Source: Infirmifilum sp. NZ (GTDB lineage Archaea > Thermoproteota > Thermoprotei > Thermofilales > Thermofilaceae). Taken from it: a DNA stretch of 64,000 nt. The notes below the pieces were generated by a model. It searched no databases. It was not told where the DNA came from and was given only the letters and a program-made list of their open reading frames with translations. Both the position numbers and the translations under genes were made by a program. Numbering within the stretch: the first letter of the stretch is position 1; the number at the start of each line of letters is the position of its first letter. Of the stretch, positions 15,933-25,076 are shown piece after piece. Location: NCBI RefSeq assembly GCF_022693705.1, contig NZ_CP094288.1:378171-442170 (forward strand). The letters are read 5' to 3'.

Positions 15933-16990
15933 CCTCCGAAGATCGACGTCCAGTTCCCTCTGAGCCCTGGCACGTAGGGTTTGAGGCTGTCGATGCTGGC
16001 TGGGAAGCTTTTGATCTCTGAGATCGCGGGTAGCCCTGGGGGCGTGGGCGCGTCGGTCCTCGTTCCGTACGTGTAGGCGTTAGCCAGGTGCGTGGCCGCT
16101 TGCTTCGTTAGGAGGTAGCGGAATAGCAGCACCGCGTCGGTCGAGTTCTCAGACCTCTTCGCTATCCCAAGGGGGCTGGGTATCACGATCGCGCCCTCCT
16201 GCGGGATGACGTACTTGAGGTTTGTGTAAGTCTTAAGGTACATTGTCAGGGTTACCCCCACCGGCCTCTCACCCTGGGCCACTGACCTGGCGACGTCGGG
16301 GACGTCCTGCAGGAGCAGGGGGTTGTTCTGCTTTAGTTTCCTGAAGTAGTCCCAGCCGTACTGGGAGACGAGCGCCAGGGTGGCGTACTGCATGGAGCCC
16401 GACACCAGCGGGTTAGCTATGGCTATCTTCCCGTTCCACTCGGGCTTCAGGAGATCCTGCCACGACTTAGGGGGATCCTTCACAAGGTCCGGGTTGTAGA
16501 CGATCACCATCACGAGGAGGCGCCCTATGACGTACTTACCTTTGGGGTCGATGTACTGGCTTGGGATGCTCTTGAGCTCGGGGACATCGGGTATGTTTCC
16601 TATCACCCCCTTGTCGACTAGCTGTAGGTAGTCGAAGATGCCTGCAAGGTATATCACGTCTGCCTTCGTTCCGCCAGCCTGCTCCTCGGCCAGTATCTTT
16701 GACACGACGGTCCCCGTGCCGGCCCGGTAGATCTCCAGCTGCGTGTAGTTGGAGAAGAACTGGTTCCAGTCGTTCTGCCACCCGGAGGTTATCTCCTGAG
16801 GTATTGACGTGTACAGCATGACGTGGCCTTTAAGGCCTGGTGGAATCTCGATCTGTTCACCTGTGGGAAGGGTCACTTTCGCCACGCTCGGCTGCACGGG
16901 GGTTGCAGGCTTGAAGGCTAGGAACGCTACTCCGGCTACAACTACGACGGCGACGGCGGCGATAATGATTAGATAAACGTTTTTGCTGGC
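15929..16990 (-). CDS. Iron/anion-type ABC solute-binding protein
   Basis: About 353 residues: an N-terminal anchor helix (VYLIIIAAVAVVVVAGVAFLA), then a type II periplasmic binding domain of the Fe3+/2-aminoethylphosphonate/sugar-phosphate class (COG1840-like): HVMLYTSIPQE, ADVIYLAGIFDYLQLVDKG, PKSWQDLLKPEWNGKIAIANP and YVIPQEGAIVIPSPLGI. The open frame reaches a GTG at 17008, but a TATA-like GTTATTTAAAACC (about 17013-17025) is far too close to it and correctly spaced for the ATG at 16990. The ligand is unknown; Tyr pairs typical of Fe3+ binders are not evident. Confidence 0.87.
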   Translation of the reverse strand, partial: ASKNVYLIIIAAVAVVVVAGVAFLAFKPATPVQPSVAKVTLPTGEQIEIPPGLKGHVMLYTSIPQEITSGWQNDWNQFFSNYTQLEIYRAGTGTVVSKILAEEQAGGTKADVIYLAGIFDYLQLVDKGVIGNIPDVPELKSIPSQYIDPKGKYVIGRLLVMVIVYNPDLVKDPPKSWQDLLKPEWNGKIAIANPLVSGSMQYATLALVSQYGWDYFRKLKQNNPLLLQDVPDVARSVAQGERPVGVTLTMYLKTYTNLKYVIPQEGAIVIPSPLGIAKRSENSTDAVLLFRYLLTKQAATHLANAYTYGTRTDAPTPPGLPAISEIKSFPASIDSLKPYVPGLRGNWTSIFGG

Positions 16991-17030
16991 CATTAAATAG
17001 GCTAACACTTCAAGGTTTTAAATAACTTTC

Positions 17031-18326
17031 CTAACCGAGCCTTTGCTCTAAGAACCGCCTGAAGAACGGCTTCGTGTTCAGGTACTCTAGCCTCTTGTCC
17101 TCGAGCATGATTCTGAGCTCCCAGCTCCTCAGGGCGGGGCACACGTAGCAACCGATGCGGAAGAAGCCGTAGTCGTACAGGGGGTTCACGGGCACCCTGT
17201 TCAGGGCGAGGTACAGCTGGACGTGGAGCGCGCTCCAGAGCTTTATGGGGGCTGCCTCGAGGTGGTCTCCGTGGCGCAGGAGGGCTGGCCGCTCGAGCCT
17301 CGAGGGCGACTCCGCCTCCCTGTCGCCCACCACGACTAGGACGGTGCCGCTCTTCGCGTACTCCTCGATGAGCCTCTGCGTCGCGGCGACCTTCAGCTTC
17401 GTGCACCACCTGTCCTCCACGCTGGGGAGCGGGGCGCCTGCCTCCAGGGCCTCCCTGACCTCGGCGCGGACGCGCACGGGGTCAACCCCTAGCTCGCGGG
17501 ATGCCTCCCTGACGTGGCTCAGCGTCTCCTCGAACTCCATGCCCGTGTCTATGAAGACCGGCGTCGCCTTCGGGCCGAAAGCCCTCCTGGCTACGAGCAG
17601 CGCGGCTGTGCTGTCCTTGCCGCCGCTCCACGGGACGAGGACGTGGTCCGCCTCGAGGGACCTGAGGAAATCCACGCTCCCCCGCTCCAGTGCCTCAAGC
17701 GCCGACCTGTTGAGCTCCGCCTGCTCCTCCACGCTCGCTGCCTCGACTCCGCCCTCCGCGAGCCTCTCCGAGTGCAGGTCGAGGCCCCGGTAGCTCACCC
17801 TGAGCTTTGCCGCTAGCCTCGCCCCCGAGTAGAGGTGGTGCTCCCCCTCGAGCCTCTTGAGGATGAGGGTTGCCTCGACGTTAAGGAGCCTCTTGGCGAG
17901 CGAGCGCATGCCGGGTGTAGCGAGGTAAGCATCGTACCTCGGGTTGTACTCCCACGCCTCGGGGGTCTCGCCGCCTCTGATGACGTAGGACCCCTTCTCC
18001 TCCAGCCAGCCTAGCGAGAGCCTGAAGACGGCCTTCGCCCTCAGGTAGTGCTCCAGCAGCCTGTGCAGGCGCTCGTTCCTAGGCTTCGCCTTCGGCACGG
18101 TGTAGAAGACGTAGTTGAACGGGTACCTAGCCTCTAGGGCCCTGAGCTTTTCGTCCTCCCTGCCGAGCATGACTATGGTTAGGCCGCTGAAGCCGCGGTC
18201 CAGGGCCTTCGCGGCCTCCTCGGGCTCGCGGGCGCCCCCGAGGGTCTCTACGACCGCTTCGGAGCCAACGTAGTGCCTCAGAGCGTGCTCAAGGGCGTCC
18301 GCGTCGCCCCTCGCCCTGACGACCAC
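17031..18326 (-). CDS. PAPS-reductase-like PP-loop enzyme with N-terminal extension
   Basis: 431 residues. The C-terminal half is a PAPS reductase/sulfurtransferase-type PP-loop domain: VPWSGGKDSTAAL (ATP-pyrophosphate loop, ~res 235), FIDTGMEFEETL, DRWCTKLKV (Cys) and a paired GCYVCPALRSWE late in the chain that could bind a metal or cluster. The N-terminal ~220 residues form a separate domain with an AEGGVEAAS-containing linker; I do not recognise its family. The archaeal relatives are annotated as PAPS reductases, but many act in RNA or cofactor thiolation, so the substrate is open. GTG start; a stop codon closes the frame shortly upstream. Confidence 0.75.
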   Translation of the reverse strand: MVVRARGDADALEHALRHYVGSEAVVETLGGAREPEEAAKALDRGFSGLTIVMLGREDEKLRALEARYPFNYVFYTVPKAKPRNERLHRLLEHYLRAKAVFRLSLGWLEEKGSYVIRGGETPEAWEYNPRYDAYLATPGMRSLAKRLLNVEATLILKRLEGEHHLYSGARLAAKLRVSYRGLDLHSERLAEGGVEAASVEEQAELNRSALEALERGSVDFLRSLEADHVLVPWSGGKDSTAALLVARRAFGPKATPVFIDTGMEFEETLSHVREASRELGVDPVRVRAEVREALEAGAPLPSVEDRWCTKLKVAATQRLIEEYAKSGTVLVVVGDREAESPSRLERPALLRHGDHLEAAPIKLWSALHVQLYLALNRVPVNPLYDYGFFRIGCYVCPALRSWELRIMLEDKRLEYLNTKPFFRRFLEQRLG

Positions 18327-18432
18327 TCTGACAAGCGCGCGAGCCAGCCGAACTCACCCGCTTGACCCTCAAGCCCGCTTTGGCTAGCTCATAAGAGTTA
18401 TTTATGAGGTTTTACTGAAGCTAACTAAGTGG

Positions 18433-19482
18433 TTGCGCTTGGAGTTCAGGCTCCCGTGGATCGTGGCGATCGGCTCGGGCAGCGTCGAGGGGCTACCGGA
18501 GATCCTACGGGGTATCGGCTGCAGCTCGGTGCTCATCGTCACGGACGCCACCATCAGGGGGCTACTGGGGCCCAGAGTCGAGGGGCTACTCGCGGGCTCC
18601 TTTAAGCTGGGCTTCGTGGAGGTTTCCACAAACCACCAGCCGACGCTCGACAAGCTTCACGTTGAGATACCCTGGGCTGGGTACGACTGCGTGATCGGGC
18701 TGGGCGGCGGTAGGCCCGTCGACGTGGCGAAGTACCTCGCCCACAAGTCCTCGAAGCCCTTCGTCAGCGTCCCCACGTCGATAAGCCACGACGGGTTCGC
18801 GAGCCCGATCGTGGCGCTGAAGGACGATAGCGGCAACCCGCTCTCCCTCTTCACCACGCCCCCAAGAGCGGTCGTCGTGGACCTCCAGGTCGTCTCAAAG
18901 GCTCCCAGGAGGCTGCTGGCCAGCGGCGTAGGGGACCTGGTGGCGAAGGTGACGAGCGTGGCGGACGCGAGGCTCGCGGTGAGGGAGAGGGGCGAGGAGA
19001 TCCCCGAGTCCTCTCTGAGGCTCGCAGAGGCCGCGGCCTCGATTGTTGTCGACAACATAGGGGAGGTCTCGTCCTGGACGGAGAGGGGCCTGCGGCTGCT
19101 GGCCGAGGCGGGCCTCCTCGCCGGCATGGCTATGTCGGTGGCCGGGAGCAGTAGGCCGTGTAGCGGCTCTGAGCACCTCTTCAGCCACGCCGTCGACAAG
19201 CTCTACCCGGGGAGGGGTGGCCTGCACGGCGAGCAGGTCGGTGTGGGCGCCGTGATCTCCGCCTACCTGCACGGGCTGGACTGGAGGAGGATAAAGGGCA
19301 TCCTCAGGAGGGCCGGTGCCCCCACTGCGGTCTCCGGGATCGGGCTGTCGGTGGAGGAGGCCGCCCGGGCGCTCGTGGAGGCGCCTAGGCTGAGGGATAG
19401 GTACACGATACTGCACAAGCTCGGGCTGGGCGAGCGCGAGGCCCTTGAGGTTGTCGCCGCGACGGTTGGCTCAGAGGAGTGA
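18433..19482 (+). CDS. egsA: Glycerol-1-phosphate dehydrogenase
   Basis: 349 residues of the archaeal G1P dehydrogenase family (related to AraM and glycerol dehydrogenases). IGLGGGRPVDVAKYLA is the nucleotide-binding loop; VPTSISHDGFASP, SEHLFSHAVDK and LHGEQVGVG carry the D and H residues that bind the active-site zinc. The enzyme reduces dihydroxyacetone phosphate to sn-glycerol-1-phosphate, the backbone of archaeal lipids, and is a firm marker of the domain. A TATA box (AGTTATTTATG, ~18395) sits about 30 nt before the TTG at 18433. It overlaps the convergent Gdt1-type gene by 12 nt. Confidence 0.93.
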   Translation: MRLEFRLPWIVAIGSGSVEGLPEILRGIGCSSVLIVTDATIRGLLGPRVEGLLAGSFKLGFVEVSTNHQPTLDKLHVEIPWAGYDCVIGLGGGRPVDVAKYLAHKSSKPFVSVPTSISHDGFASPIVALKDDSGNPLSLFTTPPRAVVVDLQVVSKAPRRLLASGVGDLVAKVTSVADARLAVRERGEEIPESSLRLAEAAASIVVDNIGEVSSWTERGLRLLAEAGLLAGMAMSVAGSSRPCSGSEHLFSHAVDKLYPGRGGLHGEQVGVGAVISAYLHGLDWRRIKGILRRAGAPTAVSGIGLSVEEAARALVEAPRLRDRYTILHKLGLGEREALEVVAATVGSEE

Positions 19483-20109
19483 GGAGAGGACGACCGCGAG
19501 CCCGAGCAGTATGAACAGGAGGCCTGACGCCTTTCTGAGTTTGTCGAAGCTCACCCTGCGGGACAGGCTGCGGGAAAGGAAGACGCCGAGGGCGTTCGCG
19601 GCCAGGTAGCCGAGCACGCCTCCGAGGAGCGTCGCGGTGGGGTTGCAGGATGCGAGGGCGACGGCTAGGGTGGTGAGCTGGGTCTTGTCCCCTATCTCGG
19701 AGAGCAGTATCGCACTGAAAGCCGCCCCCAGGCTCCCGCACTCGCCTCCTCCTTGCCTCGACGACAGCGTGAGGACGCCGAGGAGCACGAACAGAGCCCC
19801 AGCCGCCGTCCTAAGCGCCCAGGTGTAGCCCGACAAGAGGCTGGCCGCTCCGGAGGCGAGGAAGACTGGGACCACGTTCGCCAGGAGGTAGGCTGTGGAT
19901 GATGCCGCTAGCACGTGGAGGGGGTTGTGTAGCGCCGCCACGGTTGCGGTTGCCAGCATGGTTTTGTCGCCGAGCTCTGCGAGGAACACCGGCAGGCTCG
20001 ACCCAGCAACGGCCTTTAGCAGCTCCTCCGCCACGCTTCGCCAAAGCAGCGCTGGCTTTAAAGGGTTTACGCCTTCACGGCTCGAGCTACCGCTGGAAAG
20101 GGTAGACAC
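19471..20109 (-). CDS. Gdt1/TMEM165 (UPF0016) family cation transporter
   Basis: 212 residues with two inverted-repeat halves of three helices. Each half holds the E-x-G-D-K-[ST] signature: FLAELGDKTMLAT and LLSEIGDKTQLTT. Members exchange Ca2+ or Mn2+ for protons. The GTG at 20109 adds about 25 polar residues before the first motif, and a GTG at 20034 would give the usual short N-terminus, so the start is uncertain. The promoter region is shared with the divergent amidotransferase gene. Confidence 0.85.
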   Translation of the reverse strand: MSTLSSGSSSREGVNPLKPALLWRSVAEELLKAVAGSSLPVFLAELGDKTMLATATVAALHNPLHVLAASSTAYLLANVVPVFLASGAASLLSGYTWALRTAAGALFVLLGVLTLSSRQGGGECGSLGAAFSAILLSEIGDKTQLTTLAVALASCNPTATLLGGVLGYLAANALGVFLSRSLSRRVSFDKLRKASGLLFILLGLAVVLSSLL

Positions 20110-20139
20110 GTTTTTAAACGTTAATAATCTTTGTTAAGC
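20109..20139. promoter_or_regulatory. Divergent promoter, Gdt1-type gene and amidotransferase
   Basis: The palindromic ACGTTTTTAAACGT (about 20107-20120) and an adjacent TTAATAATC block occupy the 30-bp gap. The palindrome lies 21-30 nt before the GTG at 20140, the spacing expected for a leaderless plus-strand transcript. The second block can act as TATA for the minus strand. Confidence 0.45.
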
Positions 20140-20871
20140 GTGTGCAGGCTTTTCGGCTACATATCTCGGAGACCCCTGAGCCCGAGCTTCGCGTTCTACT
20201 CAGGAGACGTCAACCTCCACACCCTTTCCCACATTCACGGGGACGGTTGGGGCATCGCGTGGACCAGTAACGCTGGCTGGGAGCTGTACAAGGAGCCCGT
20301 CGCGCTTCACGCCTCGGCTGAGGCGAAGAGGGTTGTCCAAGGCGTCAGGTCGATGCTCGTGATAGCGCACGTGCGGAAGGCCAGCCCCGAGTACGGCGTG
20401 GTAGGGTACGCGAACACGCACCCCTTCGTCTCGGATGGCTGGGCTTTCGCCCACAACGGGACGATCAGGCCGTACGACAGGCTGAGGGGGCTTCTTGGCG
20501 AGAGGGCTTCGCTCCTCCAGGGGGCGACGGACTCCGAGGCGTTCTTCCAGCTACTCCTGAAGCGCATCGAGGAGGCTGGGAGCGCTGTCAGCGGGATACT
20601 CGCGGCTGTCTCTGACCTGGGGGGCTTCGACTACACGAGCCTCAACTTCCTGCTCAGCGACGGCTCTCACCTCTACGCCCTCAACAAGTTCAGGAGCGGG
20701 GACGAGGAGTACTTCACGCTCCACATGGGTAGGTTCATGATCGAGGGGGTTGAGCTGGTGGCGGTGGCTTCTCAGCCGGTGGGAGGGCTCGAGGGCTGGG
20801 TTAAGGTGGGGAACGGCAAGCTCCTGGTCGTCGACAGGACGCTGACCCCTACCGTGTACCAAGTTCCCTGA
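20140..20871 (+). CDS. Class II glutamine amidotransferase (YafJ/GATase_6-like)
   Basis: About 243 residues. The start is decided by chemistry: the GTG at 20140 is followed directly by a Cys codon (M-C-R-L-F-G-Y), so removal of Met exposes the N-terminal nucleophile required by class II amidotransferases, whereas the TTG at 20131 would bury it. Further motifs are HVRKASP, THPFV and FAHNGTI, the glutaminase pocket. No synthetase domain is attached, so the ammonia acceptor is unknown. A TATA-like box lies ~25 nt upstream. The end overlaps the convergent SWIM gene by 23 nt. Confidence 0.87.
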   Translation: MCRLFGYISRRPLSPSFAFYSGDVNLHTLSHIHGDGWGIAWTSNAGWELYKEPVALHASAEAKRVVQGVRSMLVIAHVRKASPEYGVVGYANTHPFVSDGWAFAHNGTIRPYDRLRGLLGERASLLQGATDSEAFFQLLLKRIEEAGSAVSGILAAVSDLGGFDYTSLNFLLSDGSHLYALNKFRSGDEEYFTLHMGRFMIEGVELVAVASQPVGGLEGWVKVGNGKLLVVDRTLTPTVYQVP

Positions 20872-21232
20872 ACTCGCTGAGCCTCGTCTGCCTCCTCCAG
20901 AGCATCACGGCTGCTATGTGCGTGCATATCTGCTTCTCCCTTGCCCAGCCGTGCGCCCTGTAGAAGCAGTCGCACCTGTACCTGCCCTCGTGAAGCCAGA
21001 CGTTGTAGACGGGCTTCCTGTCGCCGAGCTCCGGGAAGCCCTTCACCAGCCAGTGGCCGTCCCTGAGGCGCTCGACCCCGGCTAGAGCCCGGTAGAGGGC
21101 TCTGAAGAACCAGCTGTCGCTCTTGTCGGGGAACTCGGACCTCAGCTCCCTGTAGGCGTGGGCTAGGGACTCAAAGCCCTTGGGCACCCTGCCCCTCATT
21201 ATCTCCCTGGCCTTCTCGGCTCTCTCGTCCAT
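20849..21232 (-). CDS. Small SWIM zinc-finger protein
   Basis: 127 residues. The C-terminal part holds a SWIM domain, CXCX(n)CXH: YRCDCFYRAHG ... KQICTHIAAVML. The N-terminal ~60 residues are helical (ELRSEFPDKSDSWFFRALYRAL). SWIM domains bind zinc and mediate DNA or protein contacts; archaeal examples include recombination cofactors. The frame is open to 21544, but a TATA-like CGTTTATTTCGG (~21257-21267) is 27-30 nt from the ATG at 21232, which I take as the start. A decayed, inverted paralogue lies at 25270-25670. Confidence 0.75.
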   Translation of the reverse strand: MDERAEKAREIMRGRVPKGFESLAHAYRELRSEFPDKSDSWFFRALYRALAGVERLRDGHWLVKGFPELGDRKPVYNVWLHEGRYRCDCFYRAHGWAREKQICTHIAAVMLWRRQTRLSEFRELGTR

Positions 21233-21375
21233 CCATGAGTGACTGCTCAAACCCCGAAATAAACGTTGAGCGCCCTCCCTAAGGGCCCTGCACAACCCTT
21301 GCTTACAAGCAGGGTTTTCGTAGCTATCGAGACTGCGAGGTTTTAGGCTGGGGCTCGGGGACCTCGGAGAACGTG

Positions 21376-23316
21376 CTAGGCGTTGCCGGGGATTCGCGCG
21401 GAGGCAACCTTGGCTGACTTCAGCAGGGGTAATAGAGCCCTCGTGAGCATCTCCTCGTACTTCGCCATGTCCAGGCCCCTGCCGTCGTACAGCCTCCAAG
21501 CCTGGACCCTGAGGTAGGGGTTCGGGTTGCGCGAGTCGACCCAAACGTACTCGACGTAGTCCCCCACCGTCACGCTGTACCCCTTAGCCCTGAGCTGCTG
21601 GGCGGCCACGAAGGCCGGGGTCCTGGCGGCGTACTCCTCCCTTCTGAGCGTGGCGCCCGCCACGAGCTCCTCGGCTCTAGCGCGGCGCAGTGAGGACGCG
21701 AGCCTCCCGAGCTCCAGCTCCGCCCGGGCCTCCAGCTCTCCCCCGCGCTGCGCCGCCTCGACGATGGCGCGGGCAAGCTCTAGCTGGGCCCTCTTGATGA
21801 ACTCCGGCACCCCGCTCCTGACCGCTTCAACGCCCTTCGCGACAACCCTCCCGCCAGCGAAGCCTATGTACCTTTTAGCAGCCCCGGCTGCGCCGCCCCT
21901 CTCGGGGAGCAGGAAGAGCCACTCGTAGTAGGCGTCGAGCCTCATCGGCAGGCCTGTCCGCTCCGAGAGCTCGAGGGCGAGCCTCTCGTAGTCCTCGGGC
22001 TCGGCGCCGGGCTTCGTGAGGAACACGCTGTCCGTGTCGCCGTAGACCACCCTGTAGCCGCGCCTCTGGACGAGGCCCAAGACCTGGAGCATCACCCTCC
22101 TCGAGGCCCTGTTTATCCACTCGAAGGTCAGGGGGTTGCCCAGCCTGTTGTAGTTGTTGCCGCTGTAGCCGTAGCTGGACACCAGGATCATCTTCAGCTC
22201 GCTCTGCCTCTCCTCGGCCCACCTCGCCAGCTCGCCCGCCGACAGCTTTGCGAACCTCTTGAAGCGAAGCCTCCTGGAGAGCGCCTCCTCTATGAGCTCG
22301 GGGAGCAGGCCCCTCGGGCTGCGCCTCACGCCCCTCCTCGTGACGGTCTCGTAGCTTATGTTGCGCTTGACTATCAGGTTCGGGAACATGGACTCGAAGT
22401 CCAGCACCGCGACTCCCCGGTAGAGGCCTGGCCGGGGCCTTATGATGAGGCCTCCCCTGTCGTAGAGGTGTATCTCCCAGGCGGTCCTCACAGGCACGTT
22501 GAGGTTCATCCTCCTGGGGACGGCGTAGCCCCTGGTGAGGAGCACGTAGCTTTGCCTCATGTCGATCATCCTCCCGTAGCTGACGCGCGCCGCCTGGGCG
22601 GGTGGAAGCACGGTGAACCTGCTCCTCTCCTCCAGCCCCGCGAGGCCGATCCTGGCGAGCAGGCTGTACTCCACGAAGACCCTGCCCTCCAGGAGCCCGT
22701 CGCCCCTGCCCAGCTTGAGCCCCATGCGCCGCGCCTGAGCCGCCAGCCTCCTCAGCTCCGCGTAGCTCAGGCTTGAGGCCACGAGGTCGGGGTCGAACCT
22801 CCTTATCTCCGAGGCCAGGGCCTCGACCAGCTCCTCCAGGGGGCCCTGGACGGGGAAGCCCTCCTCGGCGTGGACGCTCAGGTGAAGCTTCCCGCCTTCC
22901 AGCCGCGAAAGCGAGAACCTCATCACCCGCAGGGGGAGCGGCTCCACGCTGTCCGGTGCGCCCTGGACGGTCATCGGGGTCACTCTGCGCTCGGCGAGGA
23001 CCTTGTGCGCGACCGGTATGTCCGAGGCGTAGGTCTCGACGCCGAGCCTCTCCAGCGCGCTCCTGGCGCGCCTGTACTCCTCAACGCTGTCGAAGTAGAG
23101 CTTGATGAAGGTCGAGGAGCCCCTGGGGAAGAGCTTGAGCTCCACCTCCTCGGCGTCGTAAGCCGGGAGTTCAAGGCCCGCCACCTGCTCCCTCTTGACT
23201 AGGAGGTAGTTGTAGAACCTGAGCTTCTCGGCGCGCACCGCACCGTCCAGCCCCTTGAACCAGAGCCTGGCCTCCCTGTCGGAGTACGAGACGTCGTAGA
23301 GGAAGCTCTCCCTCAT
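21376..23316 (-). CDS. Family B DNA polymerase without a recognisable exonuclease site
   Basis: 646 residues, shorter than the ~780 of replicative archaeal PolB. The polymerase core is intact: motif A LDFESMFPNLI (D306), motif B KMILVSSYGYSG (K375-Y382-G383), motif C VVYGDTDSV (D427, D429) and the KRYIGF motif. The DIE, NX2-3FD and YX3D exonuclease motifs of ordinary PolB proteins are not visible in residues 130-260, although vestiges of the fold remain (RRFDPDLVASSLSY). This resembles the divergent PolB2 group, often seen as accessory translesion polymerases, but the call is by pattern. SWIM and TnpB genes flank it on the same strand. Confidence 0.85.
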   Translation of the reverse strand: MRESFLYDVSYSDREARLWFKGLDGAVRAEKLRFYNYLLVKREQVAGLELPAYDAEEVELKLFPRGSSTFIKLYFDSVEEYRRARSALERLGVETYASDIPVAHKVLAERRVTPMTVQGAPDSVEPLPLRVMRFSLSRLEGGKLHLSVHAEEGFPVQGPLEELVEALASEIRRFDPDLVASSLSYAELRRLAAQARRMGLKLGRGDGLLEGRVFVEYSLLARIGLAGLEERSRFTVLPPAQAARVSYGRMIDMRQSYVLLTRGYAVPRRMNLNVPVRTAWEIHLYDRGGLIIRPRPGLYRGVAVLDFESMFPNLIVKRNISYETVTRRGVRRSPRGLLPELIEEALSRRLRFKRFAKLSAGELARWAEERQSELKMILVSSYGYSGNNYNRLGNPLTFEWINRASRRVMLQVLGLVQRRGYRVVYGDTDSVFLTKPGAEPEDYERLALELSERTGLPMRLDAYYEWLFLLPERGGAAGAAKRYIGFAGGRVVAKGVEAVRSGVPEFIKRAQLELARAIVEAAQRGGELEARAELELGRLASSLRRARAEELVAGATLRREEYAARTPAFVAAQQLRAKGYSVTVGDYVEYVWVDSRNPNPYLRVQAWRLYDGRGLDMAKYEEMLTRALLPLLKSAKVASARIPGNA

Positions 23317-23439
23317 CCCAGCGCTTAAGCCCCTTGGGCGTAGAAAACCGTTGCCGGCTGAGCCCTGGGGGGTGTTGCAAATCCTTATTTATTGTTTTCG
23401 TTCAAAACCCGGGCAGTGAATATAAGGCCGCGCCTAGCC

Positions 23440-25024
23440 TCATCTGCCCCCTTCACTGATCCGAGAGCCCCCTAGGGTCATGGGTGCCCCTTGCGGGGTG
23501 GCCGCCCTGGCTGGGCGGCCTTCAGCCCGCGTTGCCGCGGGCACATCCCCTCCTCGCGCCGCGCGCGGCACCCCCGGACCGCCCCTGCTCGGGGAGCCGG
23601 GGGAACTGGGGCCGGGGCCTGCCGGCGTTAGGGCTGTCTTGTGGCTCTGGAGCCACTGGCCCAGCGCCTCTAGTTGCTTTTCGGCTTTGCAGGCCTTCAG
23701 GAAGAGCTTTGCGGCGTTGAAGGCTGCGGCCCAGTCCCTCCCGTAGACCAGGCCCGCACTTCGGGCAGCGGTAGTACCTTCTCTGCACCTCCACCCCCTC
23801 TTTCCCGCAGATGGGACACTGCTTGCCCGAGATGTTATTGTCAGGCTGGAACCACCTGGCGCCCTCGTATGCCGCGAGGTTCTCAAGCCTCTTTGCCGTT
23901 CTGAGCAGTGTTCGCTGTAGCTTCGTTCCCCTCAGGGACTCGGCCCGGGGCATGTCCGCGACGATGACGACAGTGTAACCCTGGTTCCGCAACTTCCTCA
24001 CAAGCTCTCTCACCTCCCTGCGCGCGCCTCTGACCCAGTCCTCGTTGAGCTTCCTCACTTTCCTCGACGCCTGCCTAGCTATTCTCTCAGCCCTCTCCGG
24101 CGTTAGGTTTATCTTTGCTCTCAGCCTCTCGGCAAGCTTCAGCGCCTCCCCCACCGCGTAGCCCCTCCCCTCCCTCCGCAACCCCCTGACATCCCTTCTC
24201 ACCTTGAACCTCTCTACGGCCTCATCCCAGCTCTTAACCTTGGAGTAGCTACGCATGATGGCCGCGAGGAGCTTCAGCATGGTGGTGTTGGGAGGCTTAA
24301 ACACGCGCTGAGCCAAGAGCCTGACTTCGCCGTCGAAGGCGAAGGTCATCAAGTACAACCCGTGATTCGAGTTCACATCTAAGGCTATGACCGCGAGCTT
24401 GCTGTTGCCGTTCCACCACACTTTCTTGACCTTACGGTGCGCCACCAGCCTCAGCCTACCCCTCGCCGTTAGTTGCAGCGTGAGCTTTACGTCGCTGAAC
24501 CTCTGGATATCCTCTAGCACCGCTTTGACCAGCGAGGGCTTCAGCCTCACCGCGACCTTAACGCTGGGGATGCGTAGCGCACCCTTGGAGGCGTCAAGAA
24601 CTGCAAGTGCATCGCTTTTGCCGTGAAGCCTCTCGCCGTTGTCGACCACCTTGACGAGCAGCGGCATCGGCGGCGGAGTGAACCTGCTCCGCCTCCTTGA
24701 CTTCCCCCTGGCCTCCGCGAGCATTTTCCACCACTCCACAGCGTAGTAGAGCAGGCCCTTAGGCAGCCTTGCGATCCTCGAGGCCTCCCCGATCAGCTCG
24801 TTGCTGAACTTCTCCGGCTCCTTTCCGAAGGCCTCGCCGTGCCTCTCTTTGAGGACCTTGCACGCCTCCTTGACCGCGCTCGACACCCTGAGGTACAGCC
24901 GCTGAAGCCTCAGCCTCTCTTCATTGTTAGTCTTGATCCTCCAGACCCTGTAGGCCTCGACCAGCCCCTCTCCGCCCCTCTTGTTCTCCCAGCCCCACGC
25001 TACCACTTCCAGGGAGCTGAGCAC
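23440..25024 (-). pseudogene. tnpB: TnpB (OrfB) RNA-guided nuclease homologue, frameshifted
   Basis: The first ~424 residues run from 25024: a helical N-terminal part, RuvC-I VIALDVNSNHGLY (D216), a basic helical insertion, VVIVADMPRAESL at the RuvC-II position and a zinc ribbon CPIC...CPKC (C403, C406, C420, C423). Just after the ribbon an extra G in GCGGGCC (23753-23755) shifts the frame. In the next frame the expected end GLVYGRDWAAAFNAAKLFL (RuvC-III) follows, closing at 23440. A single-base indel therefore separates the active-site parts. The usual RuvC-II Glu seems replaced by A356 in VADMP. Inactive, unless the shift is programmed or a sequencing error. Confidence 0.8.
23500..23625 (-). 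ncRNA. Candidate omega-RNA (reRNA) scaffold in the tnpB 3' region
   Basis: Perfect hairpins are packed together: GGCCGCCC/GGGCGGCC with a 5-nt loop (23500-23520) and GCCCGCG/CGCGGGC with a 4-nt loop (23525-23542), followed by further complementary G+C blocks to about 23620. They overlap the 3' end of the tnpB frame, where known TnpB guide RNAs are encoded; the guide would then lie beyond the element at coordinates below about 23440. Supported by structure and position only. Confidence 0.35.
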
Positions 25025-25076
25025 ATGTTGTAGCCCCGGGCCCTGTCTGTGCTTGAGCCCGCGTATAGTTGCGCTA

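Noticed and set aside
13189..17008. Calling this importer Fe3+ specific.
   Set aside because: The family also covers thiamine, phosphonate and sugar-phosphate binders and the iron-binding Tyr pair is not evident.
23461..23625. G+C hairpins read as a rho-independent terminator or as CRISPR-like repeats.
   Set aside because: The stems differ in sequence, are not periodic, and no T-tract follows; the tnpB guide-RNA idea fits the position better.
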